Assembly: GCA_021432635.1 (NCBI GenBank)
Contig: MU270053.1
Coordinates: 62,001 to 126,000 of the forward strand
Direction: 5' to 3'
Length of the DNA stretch: 64,000 bases
Origin: Thozetella sp. PMI_491
Lineage: Eukaryota; Ascomycota; Sordariomycetes; Chaetosphaeriales; Chaetosphaeriaceae
The notes beneath the pieces were generated by a model. That model saw only the letters and a list, made by a program, of their open reading frames with translations, made no database searches and was not told the origin of the DNA. The translations under genes and the position numbers were made by a program. Shown piece after piece: positions 34,801 through 47,185 of this stretch (position 1 is its first letter; every line of letters starts with the position of its first letter).

Positions 34801-37403
34801 GGACGGCGGGAGTCTGAGCGCCGGCCCCGAGGCGCCCTCATGTGCCTCGTTCTTGCACAAAGAATTGTACAGTGTACGAATGGGTATTGACATCTTGCGC
34901 CGTCGGCCCTCGTCCCCCCTCGCTCGTCCCAACCCACAAAACCTGCCGTCCTCGTCTTCACTCCTGGACTCGGTAGGGTACCATCGCCCACGGACACGCC
35001 AGCAGCTAGCTGCAGACGAAAGCCACAAAATCACCCTGATAGCCCAGTTGGCCGTAGCGCTGATGGTGTATACCCTGTTGGAGCTCACCAATAAGCCTTC
35101 CAGAGTAACCCCTGGCCCCCTCGTCGCCGATGGTTCACCTGCACTCCGCCTCCAGAGTACTGTACATAGTTTGTATGTACATACCAGTGGGCAGCAACCG
35201 CCACCCTCCAACCTAGGCTGAGGGAAGCTGCAACCGGCCCACCCCAGCAACCAACTGGCCATGGATCGACCAAATTTTGCAGCACCCAGTCTAAACAACT
35301 ACGCGAGCCAAGCCGATCAGGCCGGCAAAATGGAGAGCCGTTTGTTTCGGGCACGCGAGGAACCCCCTTGCTCGCAACAACTCAGTGGCCGTGGGGATCG
35401 TCTTTGGTCTAACGACTACCAGGCCCTTTCGCCTAGCCCCCCCGCAACAGCTGACCAGCTGGGGAAGCTACGCGCTCGCCTCCACATCATGTCGCCGTCA
35501 TGAGTCGTAGAAAGAGGTTTGCGACCGCGAGTCAGCATTACAAATCGCAACCCCAAGACCACAGATCGAACCCAGAAGGATCTTGGAGTAGCTTAGATGA
35601 TCGAGGGACTGGCTACTTCCCATGAGGGGTAAGAGGGGGGGTCCTCGAAATACTAAGCACCCCTTTGATCTACCACCAAGCTTGGCAGGTCGATTGGCCA
35701 CATCGCATTATCGAAGAGACGGCGGCATCCCATGTAAGCGTTATACCTCTAACGGGGCGCGAAGAGTTCTATCCTCACGCCGTACCACACCCCCCGACGC
35801 GACCAACAGAGCTGTCCAAAGCAAGCCGACAAACATGGCCCTGAAGATCCAGCCAGTGCTGTCCGTTCGCCTGTGAGAGATAGCCAAATCTAGCAATACT
35901 GTCGTCCGAAGTGCATCAATAGCAGGCGGGCCGAGGGATTCTGTTTGATAGACTCCCAACTGTCCGGCCCCATGAGACACGCAAGGCGATCCGACAGCCC
36001 TGGAGCCCCTAGAGCCCTGAAGGCCTAGGCAGAGTGGCTGCACGTTTGCAGGGTTGCCAAGCCATCTGTCCCAGCGGCAGAGCTCCCTGTCCACCAGCTC
36101 ATTCCTATCATCCTATCGCTAGAGTAAGGAGATATTGCTCTCCCCTCCGGGCACGACGTCTCGTTTTCTACATATGCCCTTGCGGGCTTGGCAATAATTC
36201 TGGTCGATCGTGAGCTTGCTGCCCGCTGCCAAGGGCGGTCGGCCGGCAGTTGTGGAGAATATGTTAGCCATCGCACACGCCAAGCTGCGGAATGGACGGC
36301 TTGCCCCAGGCGCCCGCGTGGTAGTGCCGTGTGGCTGCGCCTTACTGCTGCTTTTGGCCACTGTAAGAGTGCTGCGAGAGAAATGCGTTACTCGAGGCTA
36401 TGAAGCCGTTGTTCCCGTCGCCTGTCAAGAAGTACAGTAGCTGCCTCTCAGTTATGTACAGTATAGTACAGTACATAGGTACTGCGAAATTACCTGGGGC
36501 GCTAATAGATAGAGGGCCAGGAGGCTTCTAGGCCAGCCCGAGCCTCCCGAAGTGGGTGCGCCGACGAACCTTGCTCGCGTTGTGGTTTGCTGGTTGTGAA
36601 TCGCGCCGACACGAAGAGGTTGCTGCAAGGTCACAAATGGCGCCAACGCAGCCGGGGGGGTAATAAGCAGCTCGTGGCAGCCACGCGGCGAGCTGATATT
36701 GCTAGGGCCGGGGGACAGCCCAATTGGACAGCCATCGATCGCCAAGGGTTTTCCCCCAGGCCTTCCTTTCAGGCACACTTCCTTTTACCCGATCAATCAC
36801 AGCGATGGCACGATGGTGGCCTCATATACAGGGTCCATGCCTTCTGCGTGCCTCGGCCTTCAAGCCTTTCAACATCCTCCTGACCGGCCGAGGAAGGCTC
36901 TCGCAAGGGGCACCACGGTTTCTGCTAGCACGGAGGCACTTGGCGTAGAAGACTGACAATGGGAAAAAAATTTAACCAGAGGCACAGCTGGTGTGCGGTG
37001 TTATGCACCATTCGGGAGGGGCGTGATTGCAGGAAGCGAGTGCCCAGGTTGGCTGGCCCGTGGGTGCCACCCCGATCGTTAAGTGGGCGGAATCCCCGCC
37101 AGCCGGCTTATACGGGCCGCATGACCTTGGAGATGGCACTTAAGTTCCAAACCTACCGCTTCCCAACATGGTCGCGTTGCGGGGCGCATATCTCCGGTCA
37201 CCACCGTGGCCTTCATCTCTTTCGGAAAGGAGGGAGGGAGGGGGCCTTTAATTCATAGCCTCGTGTGGAAACCGTGTCGTATGCACGCGTGGTGATAGCA
37301 GATGCCCCTGATTTCCGGGGAGACTAGGTGCGAACCAAGAGCCCGGTGGGCGTGACTGTCCGTGTCCTGACTCTCTCGATCGCAAGGGGCTTGTGCTGAG
37401 GGA
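31831..37403. other. large gene-free region
   Basis: I find no convincing coding sequence in 5.6 kb, nor any rRNA, tRNA or snRNA signature. Frames of up to 250 codons occur but are low-complexity and overlap on both strands. A run of 21 T lies at 32988-33008. An inverted repeat, TATGTAC with GTACATA, lies around 36453-36477 within a GTACAGTA-rich stretch. The part nearest 31830 is the transporter promoter. Confidence 0.5.
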
Positions 37404-38100
37404 TCAAGCAGCTATGCAGGGGAAGTACAGGCGCATCAGCTCCATGTGCCACATGGCAAGTCTAGCTTCCACGCGTTCCAGAAGGGGCTTGTTCGCGAGC
37501 GCGTAGGCAGAAACAAGACTGTCTCGCTCTCGGCCTCCCAGCATCTCGGGTCGCTTAGCTCTGTGCTCCTCGCCGCCTAGTACCTTGACCTTAACCCCTT
37601 TTCCACGTGCGACGGCGCGGCATATTGCTGCATTCTCCCCGGTACATTCTCCTGAACCGTTTGTTTCATCCATCTGACTCCCCATGCCGTCTCTGTCATT
37701 CGCCTCCGTTTCCCAATTCTAAGAGCGTTTTACAATGCAGAGGGTGTGGGTAGTACAGGTCCTCACCTCCCAGCGCCAACGACTTCCAAATTAATGTCAT
37801 CCCCTCGGATGTAACAGCAGTATGGGCGCGGTGATGCTCGTGCAGCGACTGAGGGGTCCTGCCAGTGCAGCGGCAAAAGGGACATGCATGTCTATACACG
37901 GTCATATAGCCTACCTGACGCTGGCTCGCCCGTCCCGTCGTGTGCTCTGGGGCGAACCAATCGTCCACGGCGTCCGCTCCAATACTGGGTCTCTTCTCAT
38001 GTCGGAGAAGGCTGATGATTTATTCGGGTGAGGAGACACGCGGGTCAGCCAAGGTGAGGCTCCCGCTGCCGTGCTGTCCTCACCGGCACCTGTGAAACTG
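37404..38100 (-). CDS. possible small hypothetical gene
   Basis: This is a tentative call. On the minus strand, a 3' frame ending at 37404 reads like real protein (ERDSLVSAYALANKPLLERV, then MWHMELMRLYFPC). It can be joined upstream by a GTGAGG donor near 37775 and an AATGACAG acceptor near 37703, giving GDDINLEVVGAGRDGMG. The 5' end cannot be fixed. No domain is recognised. It may equally be chance open frames in GC-rich DNA. Confidence 0.22.
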
Positions 38101-38753
38101 CGTTGGCAGACACTGTGAAACGCCAGGGTCTTTTGTCGAAGCTGAGGGGGCAATTATACAGCTCGCATCCCGCCAGTTCGTATCGGCAAATAATGGGCGA
38201 TGGGTCTGCACGGCTCGTATCAAGTGCTGCGACATTGAGGCCAGCTTATCTTTCTCTCTTTCATATGCTGTCGAAAAGCGAGCGAGATGGTATTACGCAG
38301 CATACGCAAGACATGCCGCTGGGGAAAGTGAGCGGGTGGGAGGCCAGTGTACCCAAACCTGATGTAGGCTTTGGGAGCGCTTCTCTTCCGGGAAAATGTG
38401 CCACGTTTCAAAACCAGCCGTGTGGTTGCCGAAGATGGAATGCGGGTCGGGTTTGGCGCCAAAGCAGGAAGAGCTGGGGGCCGTTGTCAGGTCGCGGCTA
38501 GATCAACACGGTCATGAACCAAACAATCGTAGGCTTCAAGAGGGATTCTCTGAAAGGAGGATAAATGTTGGGCCCGGGTGCTCCTAGTTGCATTAGAATG
38601 CCTACCAGTCAACAATAATGAGCTAGGTGCAAGACGATGCGTTGTTTAAGTACTTTCATGTTTTGGTTAAACGAAGCCCAATAGCCGCCCTATCCATAAA
38701 AACTTCTATTCCATGGGATTGGTCCGGGCGTCTAAGCTCCTTGTATATGCGTC

Positions 38754-41700
38754 TTAGTCCTCCATGTCATCGTCAGATCCGGAGCCATCCTGAGAGCCTC
38801 CTGCCATGGAATCGTCGTCTTCATCTTCCTCGTCTTCCTCAGGATTCTCCCCACCCCCGATGCCGTAGTCATCATAGAAGTGAGAGAGGGGCTGGATCTG
38901 TGTCTTGTAGCCCATCGTCTGAAGTGTTTTCTCCATGTTCTGGTCCGCGGTTAGCAAGAATCGCATCACATACCAGAGTGACCAGTGGCAACCAAAATCA
39001 GGCCGGGTAGTGGCAACTTACCTCTTGCATGATAGGGGCGCACGTCACGACTACATTGCTCTTGCCAGGTTCAAATACTGGGAGGACAACGTCGGTCAGC
39101 GCCGCGCGTATCTGATCCTCCGTGACGTCCCGCACGCGCTCCAGGATGTGGCGATTCCAACCCGCGTCAAGCCCACGGATAACGCCAACTACAAAGTTCT
39201 GCTGTGCTGCCGTCGCCATGGTTGCCTGCTCGTCGGCCACCGCCATGACAATGCCGCTGATTGCACCCTCGATCAGATGACGATCAAGAGGCACCTCGCC
39301 GGACGCGATCTTGGCAACAGTCGCGCGGCTTGCATCTATAGCTTTGCTCGCGTCGGGCGATCGATACACCCGGTATTGAATGTACCCGCCGTCGACCTCG
39401 CGGCTGAACGAGACGCCGTACGCGAGACCATTACCACGGACCGCATTCCATAGTGGCCCCTCGACGGTCTCGAGGTAGCCCAAAGCTACAAGATAAGCAG
39501 GCAGGCGAGGATCGTTATATGACTGCAGGCCTGCCGCGGTGCTGACGCTGTAAGAGCTGTCCAAGGTGGTCATTGGGATGACGACAGCCCCATAAGTACC
39601 TGGGGAACGACCTTCATCGCTGAGTACGCTGTATGGCGGGGTGATGGGGAGTATATCCTTGCTTGCATCCAGGCCGGGGGCAGTCGACAAGGCGTCCCAT
39701 GCGGCGACAGGATTTTGAAGCTTGGCGAGATCGGCCGTGACAAGAACGCGAATATTTTGGAAGGTGAAGAGCGAGCGGCTGAGTTCCTTGAACCATCCAA
39801 TGACAGTGTCGGGTTCCTCCTCGAGGAGCTTCTTGATACGGCGGAGGTAGACGGCCTTCACAAGGGTTCGCTTGGCCACTGGGAAAGATTCCCGGACGGT
39901 GTGGATGGCCATGTCAACTTCGAGCGCCATGCCTCTGCCATCACGTTTTGCCTCGGGGATGTCTGCTAGCGCCTTGACTACGGCAGCTTTGATGCGCACA
40001 GGGTCAAAGATGTTGTCGAACATCAACGTGCGCAGCCACTTGATGGTGGATTCGTACTTTTCGCGCTCGACCTGGAACTGGATTACCATGCTCTCATAGT
40101 CGCCGATCCGACCGGCTCCGCTGATCTGGTAGCTAATGGTGTCCTTCTCGAGTTGCTTGACGACATCCTCGAAGCCAATCCGCTCGCCGTCTCGCATAAC
40201 CGGGGTGTTGAAGAAGTTGTCTGTGAGGAGATGCAGCAGAGGCTTGTAAGTGACGTTAGTCTCGGAGGTTCCCACGTGAACCGTTATGTGCACAAAGTCA
40301 GTTGAGACGTTCTCGAACTGAACAAATAGCGGCTTCCCTTGGGGCGCTGCGTCGATAATCTTTTGGCTAGGGCTATCGAGAGCGCCGATGCCCCGAGCCT
40401 TGCCGGAGCGAGCTGTAGCTGACTCGATGAAGTGGATGGAGTTGGGCGAGGGGACCTTCCACTTGTCCAGCATCTCCGGGGGGATGACGTGGTCGTTGTT
40501 CTTCTTGGCCTCTTCAAGCCTCTGCTTCAACTTCTCCAGACCCTCGGGGCCCAGCTCCTCTTTTCGCTTTGCCACTCGAGCTTCTTCAGTCTCTTTGAGC
40601 TTTGTGGCAAGCTCCATCGACGGTTTGCCGAGAACGGCAACATGGTTAGCGTCCGAAATCCACTGTCTCAAAAATTCTCGCCATTGCTCGTCGGTCCAGC
40701 TCTCGAGCACGTCGTATTCCTCTAGGCCCTGGAGCTCCGCGAGCGTCGAGCCGTCGCGCTTCCCGAAGAGATAGTCGGTGATGATGTTGCTGGAGTAGAA
40801 GTGTTCCGAGCCTTCAGCTTGGAATTTGACCTGGCGGCGCTCGCGACGAATGATCTCACCCATGTAGCTCATGTCTAGGGGCTTGGTGACGACTTCCTTC
40901 AAGAGGGAGACCAAGCGTTCGTAAACAAATTCGAGCTTCTCTGTGGCGACGCCAGTGGGCTGGAACCAGATGACCGAGTTTGGCCGGCTGTCCCACCACC
41001 AGGAGACCGAGCTCGCCAGCTCCTCTTTCTCGACCATGATATTCTCGATATACGATACCGATGATCCACAGAGATAGGTCATCAAGAGATTAAGGGCTGT
41101 AATTTGGATTTGGTCGTTGCAGGACGGGCCAAAGAACGCCATCACAATCTCGCCCGTAGACTCATCTTCCTCCGGAAACTCGACGGTCTCAACAATACTT
41201 TCCTTCAACGAAGGCGGCTGGGCAGAATCGACAAATGGCCTCCAATATTCAATGTCAGCGTTTTAGAAAGTGAGGATAGGACCAAAAGAAAATACATACC
41301 GCTTGAACTTCTCGTTCAACGGTGGGACGTCATCGATGATGCTTTCTTCGAAGTCATCCAGGATCTGGAGGAGGTTATCGTGATCGGCCTCGCCGACGAT
41401 AACAACGGCAAGGTTCCGCGGCTGATACATAGACTTGTGGAATTCCCTGATGCGATCAGGTGTGAGGACTCGCAAGGCCTCCATCATGCCGCCGGTCTCA
41501 TATCGAAACCCGATGTTCTCAGGGTAGAGCAGCCTCCGGGCCCTGAGATCCATGAGCTCGGTGCTGCTGTACTGGAGCGCCTGCATCTCCGAGTAGACAA
41601 CGCCAGCATCGTTACCCTCGCCGTCGATATGGTGAACTTCTGTGACGCATGCATCGTCGGTAATGTTTGGCAAGATGACATGCTCAAGGTAGACCGCCAG

Positions 41701-42054
41701 GATCTGGGCAAACCCCTCCCAGCCAGCCGACTCCAGCGTGTAGGCGGTGTGATCAACCGCAGTCCAAGCATTGGTGTTGGAGTAGGCTCGGCCAGCGAGT
41801 TTGTCAAGCAGGCCCTTGTATTGGTAGGTCCGCGAGCCCATGAAAACAAGGTGCTCGAGAGTGTGTGGCGCTCCCGAGTCGTCAAAGATCTCGGTCGCTA
41901 AGGTGAAGTAGCCATTGACCTTTGGGCCCTTGCGGTCAGCCACGATTACCTGCATGCCACTTCGTTCAGATACATATTGGGTGATGACTGTGGGGGCATA
42001 ATCCGTCTGGAAGCTCTGGATCTTGCGAAAACGCGGTTCCTTAGCAGAGGGCAT
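38754..42054 (-). CDS. M16 family zinc metallopeptidase (SDD3/YOL098C-like)
   Basis: This is a large pitrilysin-type peptidase of 1,052 residues. The exons (minus strand) are 42054-41300, 41239-39022 and 38939-38754. The inverted zinc motif H-x-x-E-H is intact (HTLEH, residues 64-68), and the third ligand is likely Glu156 in YSEMQ. Family-typical stretches are DDSGAPHTLEHLVFMGS, RAYSNTNAWTAVDHTAYTL and PRNLAVVIVGEADH. Further inactive-repeat regions continue to about residue 970 (FFNTPV, NVVVTCAPIM). The tail of exon 3 is extremely acidic (EEDEEDEDDDSMAGG and on). Length and lack of an obvious mitochondrial presequence fit the cytosolic fungal branch with yeast YOL098C/SDD3 rather than the mitochondrial PreP/CYM1. 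It probably degrades peptides. An AG just before the start codon could hint at a further 5' exon, but the family-like start MPSAKEPRFRKIQSF argues against it. Confidence 0.93.
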
Positions 42055-43937
42055 CCTGTAGAAGCGAAAAGGCTTCGAGATCGCGTCTCGAATATGCCTA
42101 GAGAAAGGATTAGTTGATGAGAACAGTGCTGAGCGGGGCTAGTCGAGGAAACGGGAAAAGGTCTTAAGAGGGAAGAAAAAAGAAGAAGGGTAAGACGCCT
42201 GTTAGGACTTCTTGACTATTTGTCAAGAAGCAGATCCCGTACGTGAGGCGCCGCGGTAAGCTTCATCCTAGACAGGAGTCTAGGAGATGTCTAGCGGTGC
42301 GGCGCATGACCCGGGCACGACTGGGGGGCATGGGAAGGTGAATAAAGACGGATATCTGGGCTCCGGACACTGCAACTCGGTGCCGACATACTTGTTCCAG
42401 GCATTCCAATAGAGAACTTGCTGGTACAGCAAGGCTGTGATAAACGCCGTGATGGCTCCATAGAGCAAGCCCCGCCGAATTCTGCGCATCCTCAAACGCG
42501 CACGCGGAGCCCACGAACCAAGCGCATGGCTCCCGCTATGCACGACCGTCACAAAAGCAGATGCGGGCAAAGAGACAAATCAAAAAAGACACAAAGGAAG
42601 GAGATTGAGGCGGATGTGCTAAGGCGAGAACACGCTAGACCCGACGCCAGAAAACAAATTAAGGTAGGTAGTTTCGACCCGGAGCGGTCGGCGGTCGGGG
42701 ATTGCAAGGCAGGATCAGGTGGGCTTGCCAAGGGTCATAGTGAGGAGGCTGGTGCTGCCCACTTACTCACTTGTTTCGTGGCAGGCTGAGGCTGCGAGTA
42801 AGGCAAGTCGGGCTGCCTCGAAAAAAAAAGGAGACCAAGCAGAACGCCAATAAAGAGGCGACTCTCTCGACCTATATCAAGCGCTCCTGAGGGGCCAGCC
42901 GGTGTGGGCGCGCCGTCAACAGCAGATGCTTCGGGTTGGGCAGTCACACGAGAGGTACCCCTCACTTTTTAACGTGGGTAGGCTTTCTCCCGGTGCGATG
43001 TAAATACAGAGGCGGCAGCGCAGCAGAATCGAGCGAGCGACGAGGAGTCGGGGCTCGGGGGTGGAGGAGGCAGAGGTGGAAGGACTCCAAAAGACGGCGC
43101 GAGACAGGCGCAAGATAATTTTTGTCCTGCTGGATCTTCTTTTTGGAAAGTGCGAGGACGGCGCTCTGGAGAAGCGACCGACGGAGAGCCAAGAGGTACT
43201 TGCTGTGTCGCAGCTCCTCGGCCCCTCTCCCGACCAGCCAGGCATACATACCTACCTTGACCTACCTAGACACACTATCAGGCAGTCCCGACGCTAAAAA
43301 CTGCGTTGAACCTCGGGCCTACAAACCAACCACGCGCCACGCTTCCCGAACGAGAACCACCCCCTCGGGCACGGTATTTGCATTTTGCAGAGAAAACAGG
43401 GCAAAGCCCTCGCTCCTATTGGGCCTGTTCTCCGTTCGGGGATTGAAGGACGGAAAGGCGGTCTTCACCCGCCCACTGGCAGCAATGACTGGTCGGCGAA
43501 GGCGCCAAAAAACCCCGCCCCCAACCCGTGTGTCTGGCAAACGTGCAGGGGTGGTCACCTCCGGGCTGCGGGCCCCAACGGTACGGAAGCCCGCAGGGCG
43601 ACTCAGCCGGAGCTCGGCTTAAGCTTGGTCGTACTGTAGCTCCAACCAAACCTGGCCTTTGCTCGTCAAACCCACACACGGCGACAGCCACGCCTTCAGC
43701 GCAACTCGACCTCGAATCAGCCGGCACGTTGCCCTCCCCCTTTCCTGTCTGGTGCGACCACTCCTTTTTGCGCCCGAACTCGTGGCCAGGCACAAGTCAA
43801 TTCGGCGACGGGTCCCACCAGCTTTCGTTCCGGTGCTTGCGGCTGCACCGGCGGGCATATATGTGGCATCTTCACGCGCGTTAGCCCCGAGGAAGAACCC
43901 CTACGCCAGCACGCCCTCTGTATAACCACTGGACAGT
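42055..43937. other. spacer between M16 peptidase and ZW10-like gene
   Basis: This is the divergent promoter region. A 69-codon minus-strand frame at 42280-42489 with one membrane-like segment (GLLYGAITAFITALLYQQV) is noted separately. Another minus frame around 42735-42965 contains a hydrophobic stretch (FIGVLLGLLFF) followed by a good GTGAGT donor, but no matching downstream exon could be closed. Confidence 0.4.
42280..42489 (-). CDS. possible small single-pass membrane protein
   Basis: A 69-residue frame starts MRRIRRGLLYGAITAFITAL. The basic start followed by one hydrophobic helix and a Trp/Tyr-rich border (LYWNAWNKY) looks like a small membrane protein, and the C-terminal part is Pro/Cys-rich. 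There is no family match that I know, and a longer spliced form including upstream exons is possible. Confidence 0.28.
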   Translation of the reverse strand: MRRIRRGLLYGAITAFITALLYQQVLYWNAWNKYVGTELQCPEPRYPSLFTFPCPPVVPGSCAAPLDIS

Positions 43938-46851
43938 ATGACCTCGGCCGCGCCGAAAAGGCCTCTGGGGCCTGTCGCTCAGGCACTGGTGGAGTTTTCT
44001 GTGAATGGCGCCTTCCCCGAGGAGACAGTGTCCTCCTTGGTCGTCGGGCCTGAGGAGCTCCCGCCAGCCATCGAGGCGCTCGCCCAGGCGAAACGAAAGC
44101 TTGAGGTGGGCACTCTGATCTCGCAGCAATGCATACTCCCTCTGACTGTGTTTCCTCCAGGCCGAGATCCACACTATCAACGAGGAAACCGCCGACGACG
44201 TGAGGACATGGCAGGCGAACGCACAGTCCGTCCAAGACGACATCATTCGGTCGAAAGCGCTGGCGAACGAGATCTTGAAGGAGTCAGAAGCGCCGGCGGT
44301 CTCAGGCAAGGATATTGAAGATATCGAGGGCAAGGCGGCGTTCCTCATCCAGGAGCTAAACTACAACCAGCAAGTGCACGAAGCATTGAAGGGTGTCAAG
44401 AAAGTGAACCAGCTTCTCGATCAGGTAGAGAAGGCGCGAGATGAAAGAAGAATATTGGAGGCCCTTCATCTACTCGAGAGTAAGTGCCTCATGCCAGCAC
44501 GCCCTGCTAGCCTGCTGACACGCGCGCACAGAATCCTGGACAGAGCTTGACTCTATCTCTGTTAGCCGCTCCTGTCGCGCCATCAGACTGCTGGACATTC
44601 GGGCGTTTGAGCTCAAAAACGAGGTCCACGAGGTCTTCGACCACGTTTGGAATGCCCTTGTCTGCGTCGACGTCGAGGCTGGGAAAGTGTCGATCTCAGA
44701 AAGTAGACCTGGTAAGTCTTGCCGCCATTGGTTGCATTGCGCAGTATCTCATGGACGCAGACGAGCCGATGAGCCTTGCCGACGCTGTCATAGGCCTCAA
44801 GGCGTACAAGGAAGTTGACCAGCGTGCCCAAAAACTCTGGCGCGACATCGACCTAGCGATTTTCGCGCCACGCATGGATATCTCCAGCGACACCCTACCA
44901 CGTGTTAATATAAATAAGGTGCATACGCCCCTACCTCAGGAAGTTTACGTGGCCACTGACTCTATTAGAATACTATCGAGACTAGTGGGTCGGCCGACAA
45001 GACAGCCAAGTCGCTGTTCGCCGACTTGAAACAAGTGTTTGGGTTTCTCGTGCAACATCTCCCGTCCGACCTTATCGACACCATCGCTTCTGTGATGATG
45101 CCAGAAATCATTGTCAAGATCACAACAGTTTGGCTTGACGCAGCTGTTCCATCATCCCTACATGAGATGGAGGGGTTCGAGGAGGTGATTGCGGAGGCAC
45201 GAGGTTTCTACGATGCCTTGGAAGGGCTTAAGCTCTCAGGACTCGGCGATCTCAGAGAATGGGTCAGCAATGCTCCAACAGTCTGGGTTGCAAAGTGCAG
45301 ACAAGCAGCCTTAGACTCGGTCCGCACACAACTTTCCCAAGGACTCGGGACACCCAAACAGATCGAGAGGATAGAGAAGCAGATGGTGTCGAAGTCCGAA
45401 GGCATGGAGCTCGCCACGACAGGTGCCACAGCCTCCGCAGACGACCACGGCTGGGATGCTGCATGGTCAGATGATGGAAATCAAGGAGAAGCTGAGCTCG
45501 AGCCAGACAAAGCGGGTGATGACCCGGCAACAGGGGAGGATGATGGGGCAGATGCCTGGGGCTGGGGCGAGGAGGAAGCCACCGAAGAAAAACTAGAGGG
45601 AAAACCAGAAGAAGCCCAAGTGGCAGGAAAAGCGGACGAAGAAGAAGATCCCTCAGAGGCATGGGGCTGGGGTGACGATGGCGGCGCCGAGGATGACCCC
45701 CAGGTCGATGCTACGCCCACACCTGCCGTCCCGAAGGCTGTCACGACCAGCAGGGCCGTTCCACAGACGAAAGAGATGACCCTAAAGGAAACATACAACA
45801 TCTCGTCGATGCCGGAACCCGTCTTGGCGCTCATTTTTGCTATCCTCGAAGACGGAGCAGCGCTCACGCAGGACTCGTACGCGAACAGCCCCGTGGTTTC
45901 GGCCGTGGCTGGCTTGTTCAGTCTACCGACTCTTGCTCTAGCCATGTTCCGAGCCATCTCGCCATATTATTACTCGTTCGACATGGGTGGCAACATGTAA
46001 GTACTGACGCTCCGAGATGAGAGGCACGCCTAACACTCGATAGGTACCTATACAACGACGCCATGTACCTCAGCGAACGACTGGCTGAGTTCTCTTCCAC
46101 CTGGAAGAAGCGAGAGGACCTTAGCACGAGGGCGCAGAACATGCTCCGTATGGATAACGACGTGAAATCCCTGCACAGCTTTGCCAACCGCGCGTACAGC
46201 AACGAGATGAATATCCAGAAAACGGTTCTCAGGGATCTACTAGGAGGTATATCGCTCAGACACCTCCGCTTCCGGTTGAAGTAGCCGCTGACGTTAAACC
46301 TAGGAGAACAAAATCTCATGCAGCAAGACGAGACGGAGAGCTGCGTAGAGTCCGCCGTCGCACGGGTTCGCGCCATGGCCATCACCTGGCAGAGCATCCT
46401 TCCCCGATCTGCTTGGTACCAAGCCGTAGGATCCCTCGTCGACGCCGTCTCGGCCAAGATCGTTGGCGACGTAATGGATATGAGCTCGATCGGCCAGGAA
46501 GAGGCATACAACATTGCCAGGTACATCGCGACGGTTACGGAGCTCGACGACCTATTCCTGCCCAGCCGCGTCCACGGCCGTGCCCAGGAACCCGGTGGCG
46601 AAGAGATTCCCATGACGGCACAGTATGCCGCGTCTTGGCTGCGGCTGAAGTACCTCTCCGAGGTGCTGCAGAGCAATCTCAAGGACGTTAGGTACCTGTG
46701 GATGGAGTCCGAGCTCGGTCTGTACTTCACTGCCACGGAAATCATCGACCTGATCAACCTCAGCTTCGAGGACAACACAAGGACGAGGGAGGTAATTCGG
46801 GAGATCACTCAGAACCCGAGACCGATAGAGCAGGAAGGAGACGGCTGGTAA
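43938..46851 (+). CDS. zw10: ZW10/DSL1-type centromere/kinetochore and vesicle-tethering protein
   Basis: This protein has 867 residues in seven exons: 43938-44105, 44161-44479, 44532-44711, 44761-44918, 44969-45996, 46044-46246 and 46304-46851; all introns are GT-AG and the phases close exactly. The N-terminal third is helical coiled coil (AEIHTINEETADDVRTWQAN; LEALHLLEKSWTELDSI). The middle holds two DAWGWGEEE/EAWGWGDDG-type acidic-Trp repeats, a usual mark of fungal ZW10 homologues. The C-terminal region (EMTLKETYNISSMPEPVLALI, SPYYYSFDMGGNMYLYNDAMYL, WYQAVGSLVDAVSAKIVGDVMD, LRLKYLSEVLQSNLKDV) matches the C-terminal ZW10 domain. In fungi it works mainly in the Dsl1/NRZ complex that tethers Golgi-derived COPI vesicles to the ER. 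The kinetochore role of animal ZW10 is not assumed. Confidence 0.93.
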
Positions 46852-47185
46852 GGGGCCGAAGAGCAGCAGTTCCCTCCTTGTCCTCTTGTATAAGGCATAA
46901 CAAAGCCGTTACGAATGCTACGAGTATAATGAGCATGGCGACTGGGCCGCCCTTCTAATTCTGGGCCAAAGAAATCATAGAGTATAGAGTGATATGTTCA
47001 GGTAGTGATTCAGATCTTGTCGCTGAACGTGCCAATGCAAAAGCCCTGGCTGCAGAGTCTCTGCATGCTACATAAATACCAGAACGCCCGAAAGTAAATG
47101 CCGCCACCGTCTTTGTGAACGCCTGTACCGCCCAGGGCCCTTCCCATCTAATAGCACAAGAGGCTGAAATCAAGCCTCAATCCAC
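46852..47185. other. short convergent spacer
   Basis: It contains the 3' ends of the ZW10-like and UBC6-type genes. Nothing further is seen. Confidence 0.5.

Noticed and set aside
37696-37968. 90-codon minus-strand frame with a CPFCRC motif suggesting a zinc finger
   Set aside because: Only one Cys/His group, and the frame conflicts with the better splice joining the neighbouring frame to the 3' ORF. Kept only as part of the tentative gene at 37404-38100.
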